A stretch of 64,000 nt of DNA, taken from the NCBI RefSeq assembly GCF_021532655.1, contig NZ_JAKGAS010000007.1, forward strand, positions 62,001 to 126,000, given 5' to 3'. The notes below the pieces were generated by a model, which was not told where the DNA came from, did not search any database, and worked only from the letters and a program-made list of their open reading frames with translations. The translations under genes were made by a program, and so were the position numbers. Of the stretch, positions 37,516 through 47,415 are shown in pieces. The stretch comes from Paraglaciecola algarum. GTDB lineage: Bacteria > Pseudomonadota > Gammaproteobacteria > Enterobacterales > Alteromonadaceae. The first letter of the stretch is position 1, and each line of letters starts with the position of its first letter.

Positions 37516-38682
37516 ATGCCTTTAGCATTACTTGCATTAGCCTTGAGTGCTTTTGCGATTGGAACAACTGAATTTGTGATAGTGGGCTTATTACCCACTA
37601 TGGCCCAAGATCTTAACGTCAGCATTCCCTCAGCCGGGTTGTTAGTCAGCCTTTATGCCTTAGGGGTAGCCATAGGCGCACCTGTACTCACCGCCTTAAC
37701 CGGACGATGGAATAGAAAACACGTTTTACTATTTGTGATGGGCTTGTTTGTCATAGGCAACTTAATTGCTTGGCAAGCTCCTAGCTTTTCAGCGCTAATT
37801 GTAGCTCGCATTTTAACTGGCCTTGCTCACGGTGTGTTTTTCTCAATTGGCTCGACCATAGCCACGGGCTTAGTGCCCAAAGAAAAAGGCGCCAGTGCTA
37901 TTGCCATTATGTTCACTGGCTTAACGGTAGCCTTAGTGACAGGAGTGCCTTTAGGTACTTACATTGGCCAACTTTTTGGCTGGGAAGCGACGTTTTTAAC
38001 CGTTTCATTATTAGGCTTGATCGCAATGATTGGCAGCGCCTTATTGGTACCGAATAATTTAAAACAGCCACAAGCAGCAAAATTAGCCGACCAAATTAAA
38101 GTGCTGACCCATAGCCGTTTGTTATTGGTTTATGCCATCACCGCAGTTGGTTATGGCGGCACGTTTATCGCCTTTACTTATCTTGCGCCAATTTTAAAAG
38201 AGATCACTGGCTTTGGCTCTCACACTATTGGTCTAATTCTATTAGTCTATGGGGCATCAGTAGCCATAGGTAATATATGGGGCGGTAAATTAGCCGACAA
38301 ACATGGGCCTATTACCGCACTGACTATTATATTTTCTGGCCTAGCGCTAGTGCTATTGATGTTTAGTTTCACCGCCCCCCACCCTATTTTAGCCGTGCTT
38401 ACTATTTTGATTTGGGGGGCTTTCGCTTTTGGCAATGTACCCGGGCTACAAGTTTATGTTGTTAAACTTGCCGAGCAACATACGCCTAACGCGATAGATG
38501 TAGCATCGGGATTAAACATTGCGGCCTTTAATGTAGGTATAGCCTTAGGTGCCTTTGGCGGTGGATTAATAGTAGAAAACTTTAATCTTATGGATACCCC
38601 TTGGGTGGGTGCCATAGTGGTAGGTGTGGCAATTATACTGACCAGGGTAAGCGGCCGTTTAGATAGCAGTACCAATTCTTAA
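37516..38682 (+). CDS. MFS transporter of the DHA1 (YdhP/AraJ-like) type
   Basis: This 388-residue protein has twelve predicted helices. The opening (MPLALLALALSAFAIGTTEF) and VGLLPTMAQDLNVS are the hallmark of the MFS sugar/drug efflux DHA1 group. The start at 37516 has GGAG 6 bp before it; an upstream in-frame start at 37471 adds a hydrophilic leader with no ribosome site and is rejected. It is divergent from its likely LysR regulator. A terminator follows. Confidence 0.9.
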   Translation: MPLALLALALSAFAIGTTEFVIVGLLPTMAQDLNVSIPSAGLLVSLYALGVAIGAPVLTALTGRWNRKHVLLFVMGLFVIGNLIAWQAPSFSALIVARILTGLAHGVFFSIGSTIATGLVPKEKGASAIAIMFTGLTVALVTGVPLGTYIGQLFGWEATFLTVSLLGLIAMIGSALLVPNNLKQPQAAKLADQIKVLTHSRLLLVYAITAVGYGGTFIAFTYLAPILKEITGFGSHTIGLILLVYGASVAIGNIWGGKLADKHGPITALTIIFSGLALVLLMFSFTAPHPILAVLTILIWGAFAFGNVPGLQVYVVKLAEQHTPNAIDVASGLNIAAFNVGIALGAFGGGLIVENFNLMDTPWVGAIVVGVAIILTRVSGRLDSSTNS

Positions 38683-38693
38683 TTAAACAACTA

Positions 38694-38735
38694 AAGGGGT
38701 TCAACGTTTTAGGCGCTGACCCCTTGCTACTTTTT
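38694..38735 (+). terminator. Terminator of the MFS gene
   Basis: AAGGGGT and ACCCCTT form a 7-bp stem, followed by GCTAC and a T-run. It begins 12 bp after the stop codon. Confidence 0.7.
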
Positions 38736-38835
38736 TATTCAACTCAACTTAAAAATTTTTCAGCATCTATACCTATTACCTCAACAGCTAACTAACAACG
38801 CCACATAACTGGCATAATTTTACTTTAAAATTGAA

Positions 38836-38864
38836 ATAAAAAAATAGCCAACAAGAGTTGGCTA
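38836..38864 (-). terminator. Terminator of the carboxymuconolactone decarboxylase-like gene
   Basis: TAGCCAAC/GTTGGCTA forms an 8-bp stem with loop AAGA. On the minus strand it is followed by a run of seven or more Ts, about 30 bp beyond the stop at 38895. Confidence 0.85.
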
Positions 38865-38894
38865 AGCTTTTCTAAATCATGTTAGTCAATGCTA

Positions 38895-39446
38895 TTAAGC
38901 TTTTGACCAAGCAAACTTTTCAAACGGCTTATCGACCGGGGTATTGCCAATGTGGTTGGTATAGTTACTGATCACCTTTTGCGACAAACCTAAAATAATT
39001 TCTAGAATTTGTTGCTCACCATAGCCTGCAGCATAAAAAGCTTCAAGCTCTTGGTCTGTAACATGGCCACGATTGCGCACAATAATTAATGTCATATCTA
39101 GCAAGGCTTGTAACTTAGGAGTAGGCATAGGTTGCTCGTTACGCAATGCTTCGATTACCTCTGGGCTAACCTTCATCGAGTGAGCAATACCTGTGTGGGC
39201 AGGCACACAATAATGACAGCCATGCTCGACGTTAATGCCTTGCCATACCACTGTTAATTCTTCCGCATCAAAAGAAGTGTTAGTAAACAGTTCATGTAAC
39301 TTTTGATATCCCTCTAGGATAGTGGGCGCATTGGCTAACACACCGTGTAAGTTAGGCACCATACCAAAGGCTTTCAGTGAACCTTCTAATAGTGGCTTGC
39401 TTGCTTCAGGTGCTGACTCAATAGTGTGGATTTTCAAAGTTGTCAT
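38895..39446 (-). CDS. Carboxymuconolactone decarboxylase/AhpD-like protein
   Basis: This 183-residue protein has the AhpD-fold signature GCHYCVPAHT (76-85) with the redox pair Cys77 and Cys80 and His84. AhpD-like proteins act as peroxidase partners or detoxifying decarboxylase-related enzymes; this one has no adjoining peroxiredoxin, so the role is unknown. Two perfect palindromes lie in its upstream region and match a site upstream of the TetR gene, so it is very probably repressed by that regulator. Confidence 0.88.
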   Translation of the reverse strand: MTTLKIHTIESAPEASKPLLEGSLKAFGMVPNLHGVLANAPTILEGYQKLHELFTNTSFDAEELTVVWQGINVEHGCHYCVPAHTGIAHSMKVSPEVIEALRNEQPMPTPKLQALLDMTLIIVRNRGHVTDQELEAFYAAGYGEQQILEIILGLSQKVISNYTNHIGNTPVDKPFEKFAWSKA

Positions 39447-39527
39447 CTCGTTTCCTCAGATTCAAATAAAAGTAGGCAAGATTGCCCATAGATTAATTCA
39501 ATGTTTAATAAGATTCACGGCATTAAA

Positions 39528-39572
39528 TACCGATCGGTACATTATCATTTAAAAGAATTGTACCGATCGGTA
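39528..39572. promoter_or_regulatory. Twin TetR operators upstream of the AhpD-like gene
   Basis: TACCGATCGGTA occurs at 39528-39539 and 39561-39572, two perfect 12-bp palindromes 33 bp centre to centre, about three helical turns. They sit 82-126 bp upstream of the ATG at 39446. A variant, TACCAGTCGGTA, lies upstream of the TetR gene. The remaining sequence of the 306-bp space to 39752 holds no gene. Confidence 0.8.
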
Positions 39573-39752
39573 ACAACAAGTCAATAAAAATCTAAATAAA
39601 AACTTGGTTCAAGGGAAGTTTAATATCAATTAGGAAATGTAACTTATTGAATAAAAAGGAAACATTATTAATGTATTTTTAAAAATGAGGAAACTGACGC
39701 TAAAGAAGGGACGAAAATCTACATAGTGCTAAAGCTATATTGATTTTTAGCC

Positions 39753-40355
39753 TTAATGCACACCTATGCCCTTGATAATCGAATCAACAGAATATTCAAG
39801 ATCGGCTTGACTAACCGCTGAACGTGCCATAGAAGCAGTGCCTTTTAATAACGTATACAAACTCAAGGCATTGGCCGCGGCATGTTTATTCAAGCCTAGT
39901 GCTATGGCTTCTGGGTCGGTGTTGAATAAATCGGTATACAATTGCTTAGGTAAAAGATCGGCGTCCAGTAATATTTGTTTCGCTGCATCTGGAATATTGC
40001 CGCTTACTAACTCTGATTGACACAAAACCAAGTAACAGCCCATAGGATTTTGCTGGCTACATTGCATATCAACAATCGACATCATGTGCCGGTGCAAACG
40101 TTGTTTTAAAGGCACACCCGGTTCAAACAGTAGCTCGAGGTGAGGTTTCATTTTAGTATCTAGGTAGCGCTGGGTAGTTTTCACAAACAATGATTCTTTG
40201 TTGCCAAAAGTACGGTACATACTAGGTTTGTTAATACCCATAGTTTCGGTTAAGTCGCTCAACGACGCGCCTACATATCCTTTTTGCCAAAAGACATGCA
40301 TAGCCAGATCGAGTGCTACTTCAGAATCAAACTCTAATTTACGGCCACTTGTCAC
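39753..40355 (-). CDS. TetR family repressor
   Basis: This 200-residue regulator has the N-terminal TetR helix-turn-helix (SLSDLTETMGINKPSMYRTF, about 31-50) and a ligand-binding C-terminal part. It begins with a GTG codon; GGGTAAG lies upstream as a ribosome site. It lies 306 bp upstream of the AhpD-like gene on the same strand. A TACCAGTCGGTA palindrome 64 bp before its start suggests autoregulation, and the matching palindromes upstream of the AhpD-like gene define its target. Confidence 0.9.
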   Translation of the reverse strand: MTSGRKLEFDSEVALDLAMHVFWQKGYVGASLSDLTETMGINKPSMYRTFGNKESLFVKTTQRYLDTKMKPHLELLFEPGVPLKQRLHRHMMSIVDMQCSQQNPMGCYLVLCQSELVSGNIPDAAKQILLDADLLPKQLYTDLFNTDPEAIALGLNKHAAANALSLYTLLKGTASMARSAVSQADLEYSVDSIIKGIGVH

Positions 40356-40372
40356 AATACTTACCCATTCAC

Positions 40373-40393
40373 ATTTATATTTATATTTATATT
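40373..40393. repeat. Short ATTTAT tandem repeat in the TetR leader
   Basis: Three and a half copies of ATTTAT (40373-40393) lie between the TetR start and its operator. The array is short but could alter in length and change the leader. Confidence 0.6.
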
Positions 40394-40418
40394 ACCAAAT
40401 ACTACAAGCCTTTTATTT

Positions 40419-40430
40419 TACCAGTCGGTA
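40419..40430. promoter_or_regulatory. Operator upstream of the TetR gene
   Basis: TACCAGTCGGTA keeps both TACC/GGTA arms of the twin operators at 39528-39572 and differs only in the centre. It lies 64-75 bp upstream of the repressor start, the position expected for autorepression. Confidence 0.7.
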
Positions 40431-40492
40431 CATAATATTCAAGGAATGTGTCAAAACGTCTGTAGAAACTACCTGTAGAAATAAAAGCCCAA

Positions 40493-42595
<2,103 letters not shown>

Positions 42596-42621
42596 CCCAG
42601 CCGCAAACAAATAACCAGTTT

Positions 42622-42664
42622 AGCCGGCGCTTAATCTTCCCAAGGTTAATCGTCGGCCTTTTAT
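42622..42664 (+). terminator. Hairpin between adhC and fghA
   Basis: GCCGGCGCTTAA and TTAATCGTCGGC pair with two mismatches and run into CTTTTATT. It may attenuate or end the adhC transcript ahead of fghA. Confidence 0.65.
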
Positions 42665-42717
42665 TGTTGCTCACTTTTATTGTTTTTCTCTCTTAACCTT
42701 GCTCTAAGGACTTAAGC

Positions 42718-43572
42718 ATGACAATTGAAAATATCAGTATAAACAAAAGCTTTGGCGGCTGGCATAAACAATATAGCCATCAGTCTAAAGTACTCTACTG
42801 CAAAATGCGTTTTGCTATCTATTTACCGCCGCAAGCCTCAAGTGGTGAAAAAGTACCAGTATTGTATTGGTTGTCTGGGTTAACCTGCACCGACGAAAAC
42901 TTTATGCAAAAAGCCGGTGCACAACGTAAGGCGGCAGAGTTAGGTATTGCCATTGTAGCGCCAGACACTAGCCCACGAGGCGACGACGTAGCCGATGATG
43001 ATAGCTACGACCTAGGTAAGGGCGCAGGTTTTTACCTAAATGCCACTCAAGCTCCATGGAACCGTCATTACCATATGTATGATTATATAGTGAAAGAGTT
43101 GCCACAGCTGATTGAAGCCACCTTCCCTGTTTCTAATAAACGAGCCATAGCGGGTCATTCTATGGGTGGTCATGGTGCTTTAACCATAGCCATGCGTAAT
43201 CCTGAGCGTTACACCTCTATGTCTGCTTTTAGCCCAATTACTAATCCCTCTAATTGCCCTTGGGGAGAAAAGGCCTTTAGTACTTACTTAGGTAAAGACA
43301 CAGCCACTTGGGCTCAATATGATGCCAGTGAACTAATGCGTGAAGCCACACAATTTGTGCCGGCTTTGGTTGACCAAGGCGCAGCGGATGACTTTTTAGT
43401 AGAACAACTTAAGCCTGAAATATTAGAAGCTGCAGCTAAAGTAAGTGATTACCCACTAGAACTTAAGCTGCATCAAGGTTACGACCATAGCTACTACTTT
43501 ATCGCTAGCTTTATTGAAGATCACTTGTCTTTTCATAGTGAATATTTAAATAATTCTATTGGTCGAAGTTAG
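42718..43572 (+). CDS. fghA: S-formylglutathione hydrolase
   Basis: This 284-residue esterase hydrolyses S-formylglutathione to formate and glutathione. It has YWLSGLTCTDENFMQKAGAQ (about 49-68), the nucleophile elbow GHSMGGHGA (about 146-154) and the C-terminal HQGYDHSYYFIASFIEDH with the catalytic His. All features match the FrmB/YeiG/human ESD family. It follows adhC in the same direction, 122 bp apart. Confidence 0.95.
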   Translation: MTIENISINKSFGGWHKQYSHQSKVLYCKMRFAIYLPPQASSGEKVPVLYWLSGLTCTDENFMQKAGAQRKAAELGIAIVAPDTSPRGDDVADDDSYDLGKGAGFYLNATQAPWNRHYHMYDYIVKELPQLIEATFPVSNKRAIAGHSMGGHGALTIAMRNPERYTSMSAFSPITNPSNCPWGEKAFSTYLGKDTATWAQYDASELMREATQFVPALVDQGAADDFLVEQLKPEILEAAAKVSDYPLELKLHQGYDHSYYFIASFIEDHLSFHSEYLNNSIGRS

Positions 43573-43582
43573 TTCATATAAA

Positions 43583-43611
43583 AACTGCCGTATATTCGGC
43601 AGTTGTTTAAT
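43583..43611 (+). terminator. Terminator of fghA
   Basis: AACTGCCG and CGGCAGTT form an 8-bp stem around TATATT, followed by a T-rich tail. It begins 10 bp after the stop. Confidence 0.8.
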
Positions 43612-43841
43612 TTAAATCAAAATAAGTAAATATGCATGATTGCTAAATTTTGTTTGGTTGTAATTTTGCGAATGAAAAATCAGAGCATTTTTAAATTAAA
43701 ACTCCTTGCAGTTTTTGCATACTCCTAAAGCTGCTGACTATACGAATAAAGTGCTGCATAAAAAATTAGCACCAAACTGTTTATGGACTAATTAGTAACA
43801 TTCCTGAAAAAGTAAACCAGTAAGCCTTTACCCTGATTGAG

Positions 43842-44549
43842 CTACCAAGGAATAGTGGCGCCTGTACTGTCTAAAAATGAACCTGATTGTTCAAGCGTAA
43901 GGCTTTCAATTGTTAGGCTAATTTGCTGAGCGACTTCAGCTACACTGGTTGGCGCCTCTGGGCCGCCCATATCAGTATTTACCCAACCTGGGCTGATGGC
44001 ACAATATATTGCCGACTTAGTTTGGGCTTTGTTGGCTAAGCGTTTAGTTAACAAATTAAGGGATATTTTACTCACAGCGTATGCATCAAATGGCTCATCT
44101 GCCCCTATATTTTCTTGTAAAGACGCTAGTCCAGTGGAGATTTGTATCACTTTAGTATTGTGTTCAAATAGCCCAGATAACGCCTGGATCACTAAAGCTG
44201 GGCCAACCATATTTGCATTAAAGTTATTTAAGAAGGTGGCTTGGTTCCATTCACCAAACTTACTGTCAATGGACACACCCGCGTTATTGATCAACACTGA
44301 GATATGCGACCACTCTTCGCATACTTTAGCGGCAAAATGTTGAATAGATTGTTCGTCACACACATCCAGTTCTACTAAGGTTAAGTCGCTAGAATATTGT
44401 TTATTGAGCTCTTGTAGGGCATCACTGATAGCACCTTGCCTGTGAGTAGCAATAACCTGCCAGCCATAGTGTAAATATAACGAACATAAACCTAGGCCAA
44501 TGCCGCGATTCGCTCCAGTGATGACAACTGATTGTTTTGAATTTAACAT
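43842..44549 (-). CDS. Short-chain dehydrogenase/reductase
   Basis: This 235-residue protein has the SDR coenzyme motif TGANRGIGLG (about 11-20), an NNAG motif (LINNAGVSID) and the active-site YAVSK (about 156-160). The cofactor is probably NADP. The substrate is unknown. It stands alone, convergent with fghA; the 269-bp space between the two holds the fghA terminator and no gene. Confidence 0.9.
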   Translation of the reverse strand: MLNSKQSVVITGANRGIGLGLCSLYLHYGWQVIATHRQGAISDALQELNKQYSSDLTLVELDVCDEQSIQHFAAKVCEEWSHISVLINNAGVSIDSKFGEWNQATFLNNFNANMVGPALVIQALSGLFEHNTKVIQISTGLASLQENIGADEPFDAYAVSKISLNLLTKRLANKAQTKSAIYCAISPGWVNTDMGGPEAPTSVAEVAQQISLTIESLTLEQSGSFLDSTGATIPW

Positions 44550-44616
44550 TGAACACTCTAAGACATGGTATGAGAAAGGATTACATATACAATTTAAAGG
44601 GTAATTATATCTGAAT

Positions 44617-45030
44617 TTAAATCCAGTCTTCTAACAAAAAAGTAAACCCATTATCTGTTAGCCATTTCTCTGCTAGTTCTGGAGTGTGGGTGTAAAACTG
44701 ATGATCAGTATCGTAATTGGACACATTAGCAATAATGTTTTTTTGCATTTCAAATCGACATAAAGTGACTTCGTGGGTTTGATTATTAGCCGCACACCAA
44801 TCATAAATTAACTGAAAATCGTCGAAAGCTTCAAAAGTTGGCATTATCCAATTTCGAATGTCCACAAGTGCAGCCCAAGGTTGATGCGTAATGCCATCAA
44901 CCAGATCTTGAGTTTCTGCCAATACCTTTTTAACTGTGCCTTTGGACCATACATTATTTAACTCTACGCACAATACATTACCTACTAACTGTAATTGATA
45001 TAAATTTTGCCTAGAGTCTGTATGCACCAT
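44617..45030 (-). CDS. Hypothetical STAS-like protein
   Basis: This 137-residue soluble protein has no signal peptide. Its layout, with a beta strand LCVELNNVWSKGTVKKVLAE, a hydrophobic strand PWAALVDIRNW and a C-terminal helical part, recalls single-domain STAS/SpoIIAA-like proteins of marine bacteria. I cannot name a function. It is 67 bp upstream of the SDR gene on the same strand. Confidence 0.65.
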   Translation of the reverse strand: MVHTDSRQNLYQLQLVGNVLCVELNNVWSKGTVKKVLAETQDLVDGITHQPWAALVDIRNWIMPTFEAFDDFQLIYDWCAANNQTHEVTLCRFEMQKNIIANVSNYDTDHQFYTHTPELAEKWLTDNGFTFLLEDWI

Positions 45031-45178
45031 AATAAATTCCTATTTTGCCCGCACACTTAGTTTACTATCTAAAAACCAGTTGAGACAATTTTTATCCGAA
45101 TAAATATTCTTTGAATCCAACCATCAAGTTTGCTAATTTTCCATTCCTATCCATATTTTTAATATATATTTTTTATAC

Positions 45179-46000
45179 GTGAATTTAATTTTTGTCCTGC
45201 TCAGCCAGATTATCGCCTTTCCAGCTCAACCCAATATAAAACTAGAAGTTGTGGGACAAGCCTCAGTTACACCTAACTTAGCTATATTTGCACCACACGA
45301 GAACGAAAATGTAGTAAACGATTATGTATCTCAGAAAGTGACTAAATACGGTGGCGTATTTGTTATTTTGCGCCAAAATAAAGAGCGTTGGATAAGATTC
45401 AACATAGATCCCTTTGAAGTGAAAATTGATCCCAATCGTATATTTACCGAGTCTGGAAGACACAAAAATATTATCAAACATAACCCAAAGTTACGCACCA
45501 ATACTTATGTGTTTCATCGGGCCATGCTGCTTTCAAAACGCTTAGCTAAACTCATTACCCATACCATGGGTAACACTGACTCATCACCCATTTGGCTTGC
45601 TATTCACAACAATACCCATGGTTATCGAGGCGATAACAAACAAGGGCGAGGTGATATATCAATACAGCTATACCAACAAAAACTGGCCAATAATGCCACC
45701 TTCATCAAAGCAGTAAGTCAGCAATACGGTGACGAAGATGACCTGTTTTTTGTGACCCAGCAACAAGACTTCAATACCTTGCAACAAAACGGCTGGAATG
45801 TAGTTTTGCAACACCCACAGGTTGGCGTCAATCCAGAAGAAGACAACGGCTCTTTATCTATGTACGCTCAAAAATTAGGTATTCGTTATATCAATATTGA
45901 AGCAGAGCGTTCTACATATAATTTTGGTGAAGATCACTTAATCAAACAACAACAGATGGTAGATTTTGTATTCAACCAACTGTTAGATATCAAAGATTAA
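45179..46000 (+). CDS. Hypothetical secreted protein with amidohydrolase-like motifs
   Basis: This 273-residue protein starts with GTG; an in-frame TAA lies about 145 bp earlier and no ATG, GTG or TTG lies between, so the start is not well fixed. The N-terminal 16 residues are hydrophobic and may be a signal. Motifs APHENENVVNDYVS (about 39-52), DPNRIFTESGRHKN (about 83-96), AIHNNTHGY (about 138-146) and YINIEAER (about 235-242) recall zinc-dependent N-formylglutamate amidohydrolase/peptidase-like folds (His/Glu pairs), but the assignment is tentative. It is convergent with the DUF1348 gene, 8 bp apart. Confidence 0.65.
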   Translation: MNLIFVLLSQIIAFPAQPNIKLEVVGQASVTPNLAIFAPHENENVVNDYVSQKVTKYGGVFVILRQNKERWIRFNIDPFEVKIDPNRIFTESGRHKNIIKHNPKLRTNTYVFHRAMLLSKRLAKLITHTMGNTDSSPIWLAIHNNTHGYRGDNKQGRGDISIQLYQQKLANNATFIKAVSQQYGDEDDLFFVTQQQDFNTLQQNGWNVVLQHPQVGVNPEEDNGSLSMYAQKLGIRYINIEAERSTYNFGEDHLIKQQQMVDFVFNQLLDIKD

Positions 46001-46008
46001 CGACTAGA

Positions 46009-46482
46009 TTATAAACCTAAATCTAATAACCCTGGATGATCCTCTGGTCTGGCGCCATGTGGCCAATGAAACTTACGTTCACTCTCTTTTATGGGTAAAT
46101 CATTAATACAAGCAAAACGGTTTTCCATTAATCCATTTTCATCAAATTGCCAATTTTCGTTACCATATGAACGATACCACTGACCCGAGTCATCATACCA
46201 TTCATAGGCATAACGTACCGCGATACGGTTGTCAGAATAAGCCCATAATTCTTTTATTAAACGGTATTCCAATTCTTTATTCCATTTACGAGTTAAGAAT
46301 TGTTCAATCTCTTCACGACCATTGACAAACTCAGCACGATTTCGCCAACTACTGTCTTTGGTATAGGCCATGGCCACCTTACTTGGATTACGGTTATTCC
46401 AGCCATCTTCAGCTATTCGTACTTTTTGTTTAGCGGTTTCTGCATTAAAAGGTGGAACCGGATGTCTGATTTCTTCACTCAT
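46009..46482 (-). CDS. DUF1348/SnoaL-like protein
   Basis: This 157-residue protein belongs to the DUF1348 group of the NTF2/SnoaL fold. Distinctive sequence is [20 protein letters not shown] (about 28-47), [20 protein letters not shown] and [12 protein letters not shown]. The function is not established. It is divergent from a TetR gene and two operators lie in the shared 170-bp promoter space, so the TetR protein almost certainly controls it. Confidence 0.9.
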   Translation of the reverse strand: MSEEIRHPVPPFNAETAKQKVRIAEDGWNNRNPSKVAMAYTKDSSWRNRAEFVNGREEIEQFLTRKWNKELEYRLIKELWAYSDNRIAVRYAYEWYDDSGQWYRSYGNENWQFDENGLMENRFACINDLPIKESERKFHWPHGARPEDHPGLLDLGL

Positions 46483-46527
46483 GTTTATTCCTTAATAGTT
46501 ATTGATAGCCGTGCATTGGGACAAAGG

Positions 46528-46576
46528 AGACAGATTGGTCTACCTAGTATAATAAATTAATAGACAGACTTGTCTA
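46528..46576. promoter_or_regulatory. Twin TetR operators between DUF1348 and TetR genes
   Basis: TAGACAGACTTGTCTA at 46561-46576 has perfect TAGACA/TGTCTA arms. AGACAGATTGGTCT at 46528-46541 has the same AGAC/GTCT arms. Their centres are 34 bp apart. They lie about 46-95 bp upstream of the DUF1348 start and 77-125 bp upstream of the TetR start. Confidence 0.75.
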
Positions 46577-46652
46577 CGTCAAGAAATTTATCTACTCTTA
46601 GCACTATTAAAATAAAGGTGTTTAAAAAGCATACTCAGCGAATAAGGTTTCG

Positions 46653-47219
46653 ATGAAAGAAAATAAGAAAGACCTGCTTATCGATATAGCGCAAAATTTG
46701 TTTTATCAACAAGGCATAAGAGCGACAGGCATAGATCTTGTCTTGGCTAATTCTGGCGTAGCCAAAAAAACCTTATACAATCATTTCGACTCTAAAGAAG
46801 CACTTATCATCGCCACATTGGAAAGGCGCGATCAACAGTTTATGGCCATGATGCAACAAAAAGTCACAAACTTAACGGCTAGCCAAACCGCTACCCAAGA
46901 GTTAAAACCCACTTTGGCCTTATTTGATGCTCATTATGAATGGATTAATTCAGATAACTTCCATGGCTGTATGTTCATCAATGCCTCAGCTGAATACCCA
47001 GTCGCTGAAGATCCTATTCACCTAATGTGTTTACAACACAAACAGAATATAGTCGGTTACATTGAAACTTTATTGCCAACAGCAATCAGCGACAAACCGT
47101 CTACAGCTTTGCAGCTAGCATTACTTTTAGATGGTGCAATTGTTATGGCTCACACCATGAATGATAAAAACTCAGCAAGGTTTGCTAAACAAGCTGCAAT
47201 GAAAGTGTTAGGACACTAG
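46653..47219 (+). CDS. TetR family repressor
   Basis: This 188-residue regulator has an N-terminal TetR helix-turn-helix (DLVLANSGVAKKTLYNHFDS, about 29-48) and a C-terminal ligand domain. It is divergent from the DUF1348 gene. The twin operators in the shared space fit autorepression plus repression of the DUF1348 gene. Confidence 0.9.
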   Translation: MKENKKDLLIDIAQNLFYQQGIRATGIDLVLANSGVAKKTLYNHFDSKEALIIATLERRDQQFMAMMQQKVTNLTASQTATQELKPTLALFDAHYEWINSDNFHGCMFINASAEYPVAEDPIHLMCLQHKQNIVGYIETLLPTAISDKPSTALQLALLLDGAIVMAHTMNDKNSARFAKQAAMKVLGH

Positions 47220-47415
47220 TGCCTAAAATATGGTTACACCATTAAGAAAAGTGATTAAAATCTCACCTTGTTCTGCCCCCTATAGTTAGAATGGTCCTAG
47301 GAATTAGCACGTAAATTTCCTTAACCTCATCTTACATTCAATAAAAAGTGGATTTGTTAAGAGAAAAGTTTTTATAATACCTACACATTTAAATATAAAT
47401 AATTAAATTCATATA

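Noticed and set aside
47350..47380. TTGTTA and TATAAT before the GH86-like gene
   Set aside because: The spacing is 13 bp, too short for a sigma-70 promoter; only the -10-like box may be real.
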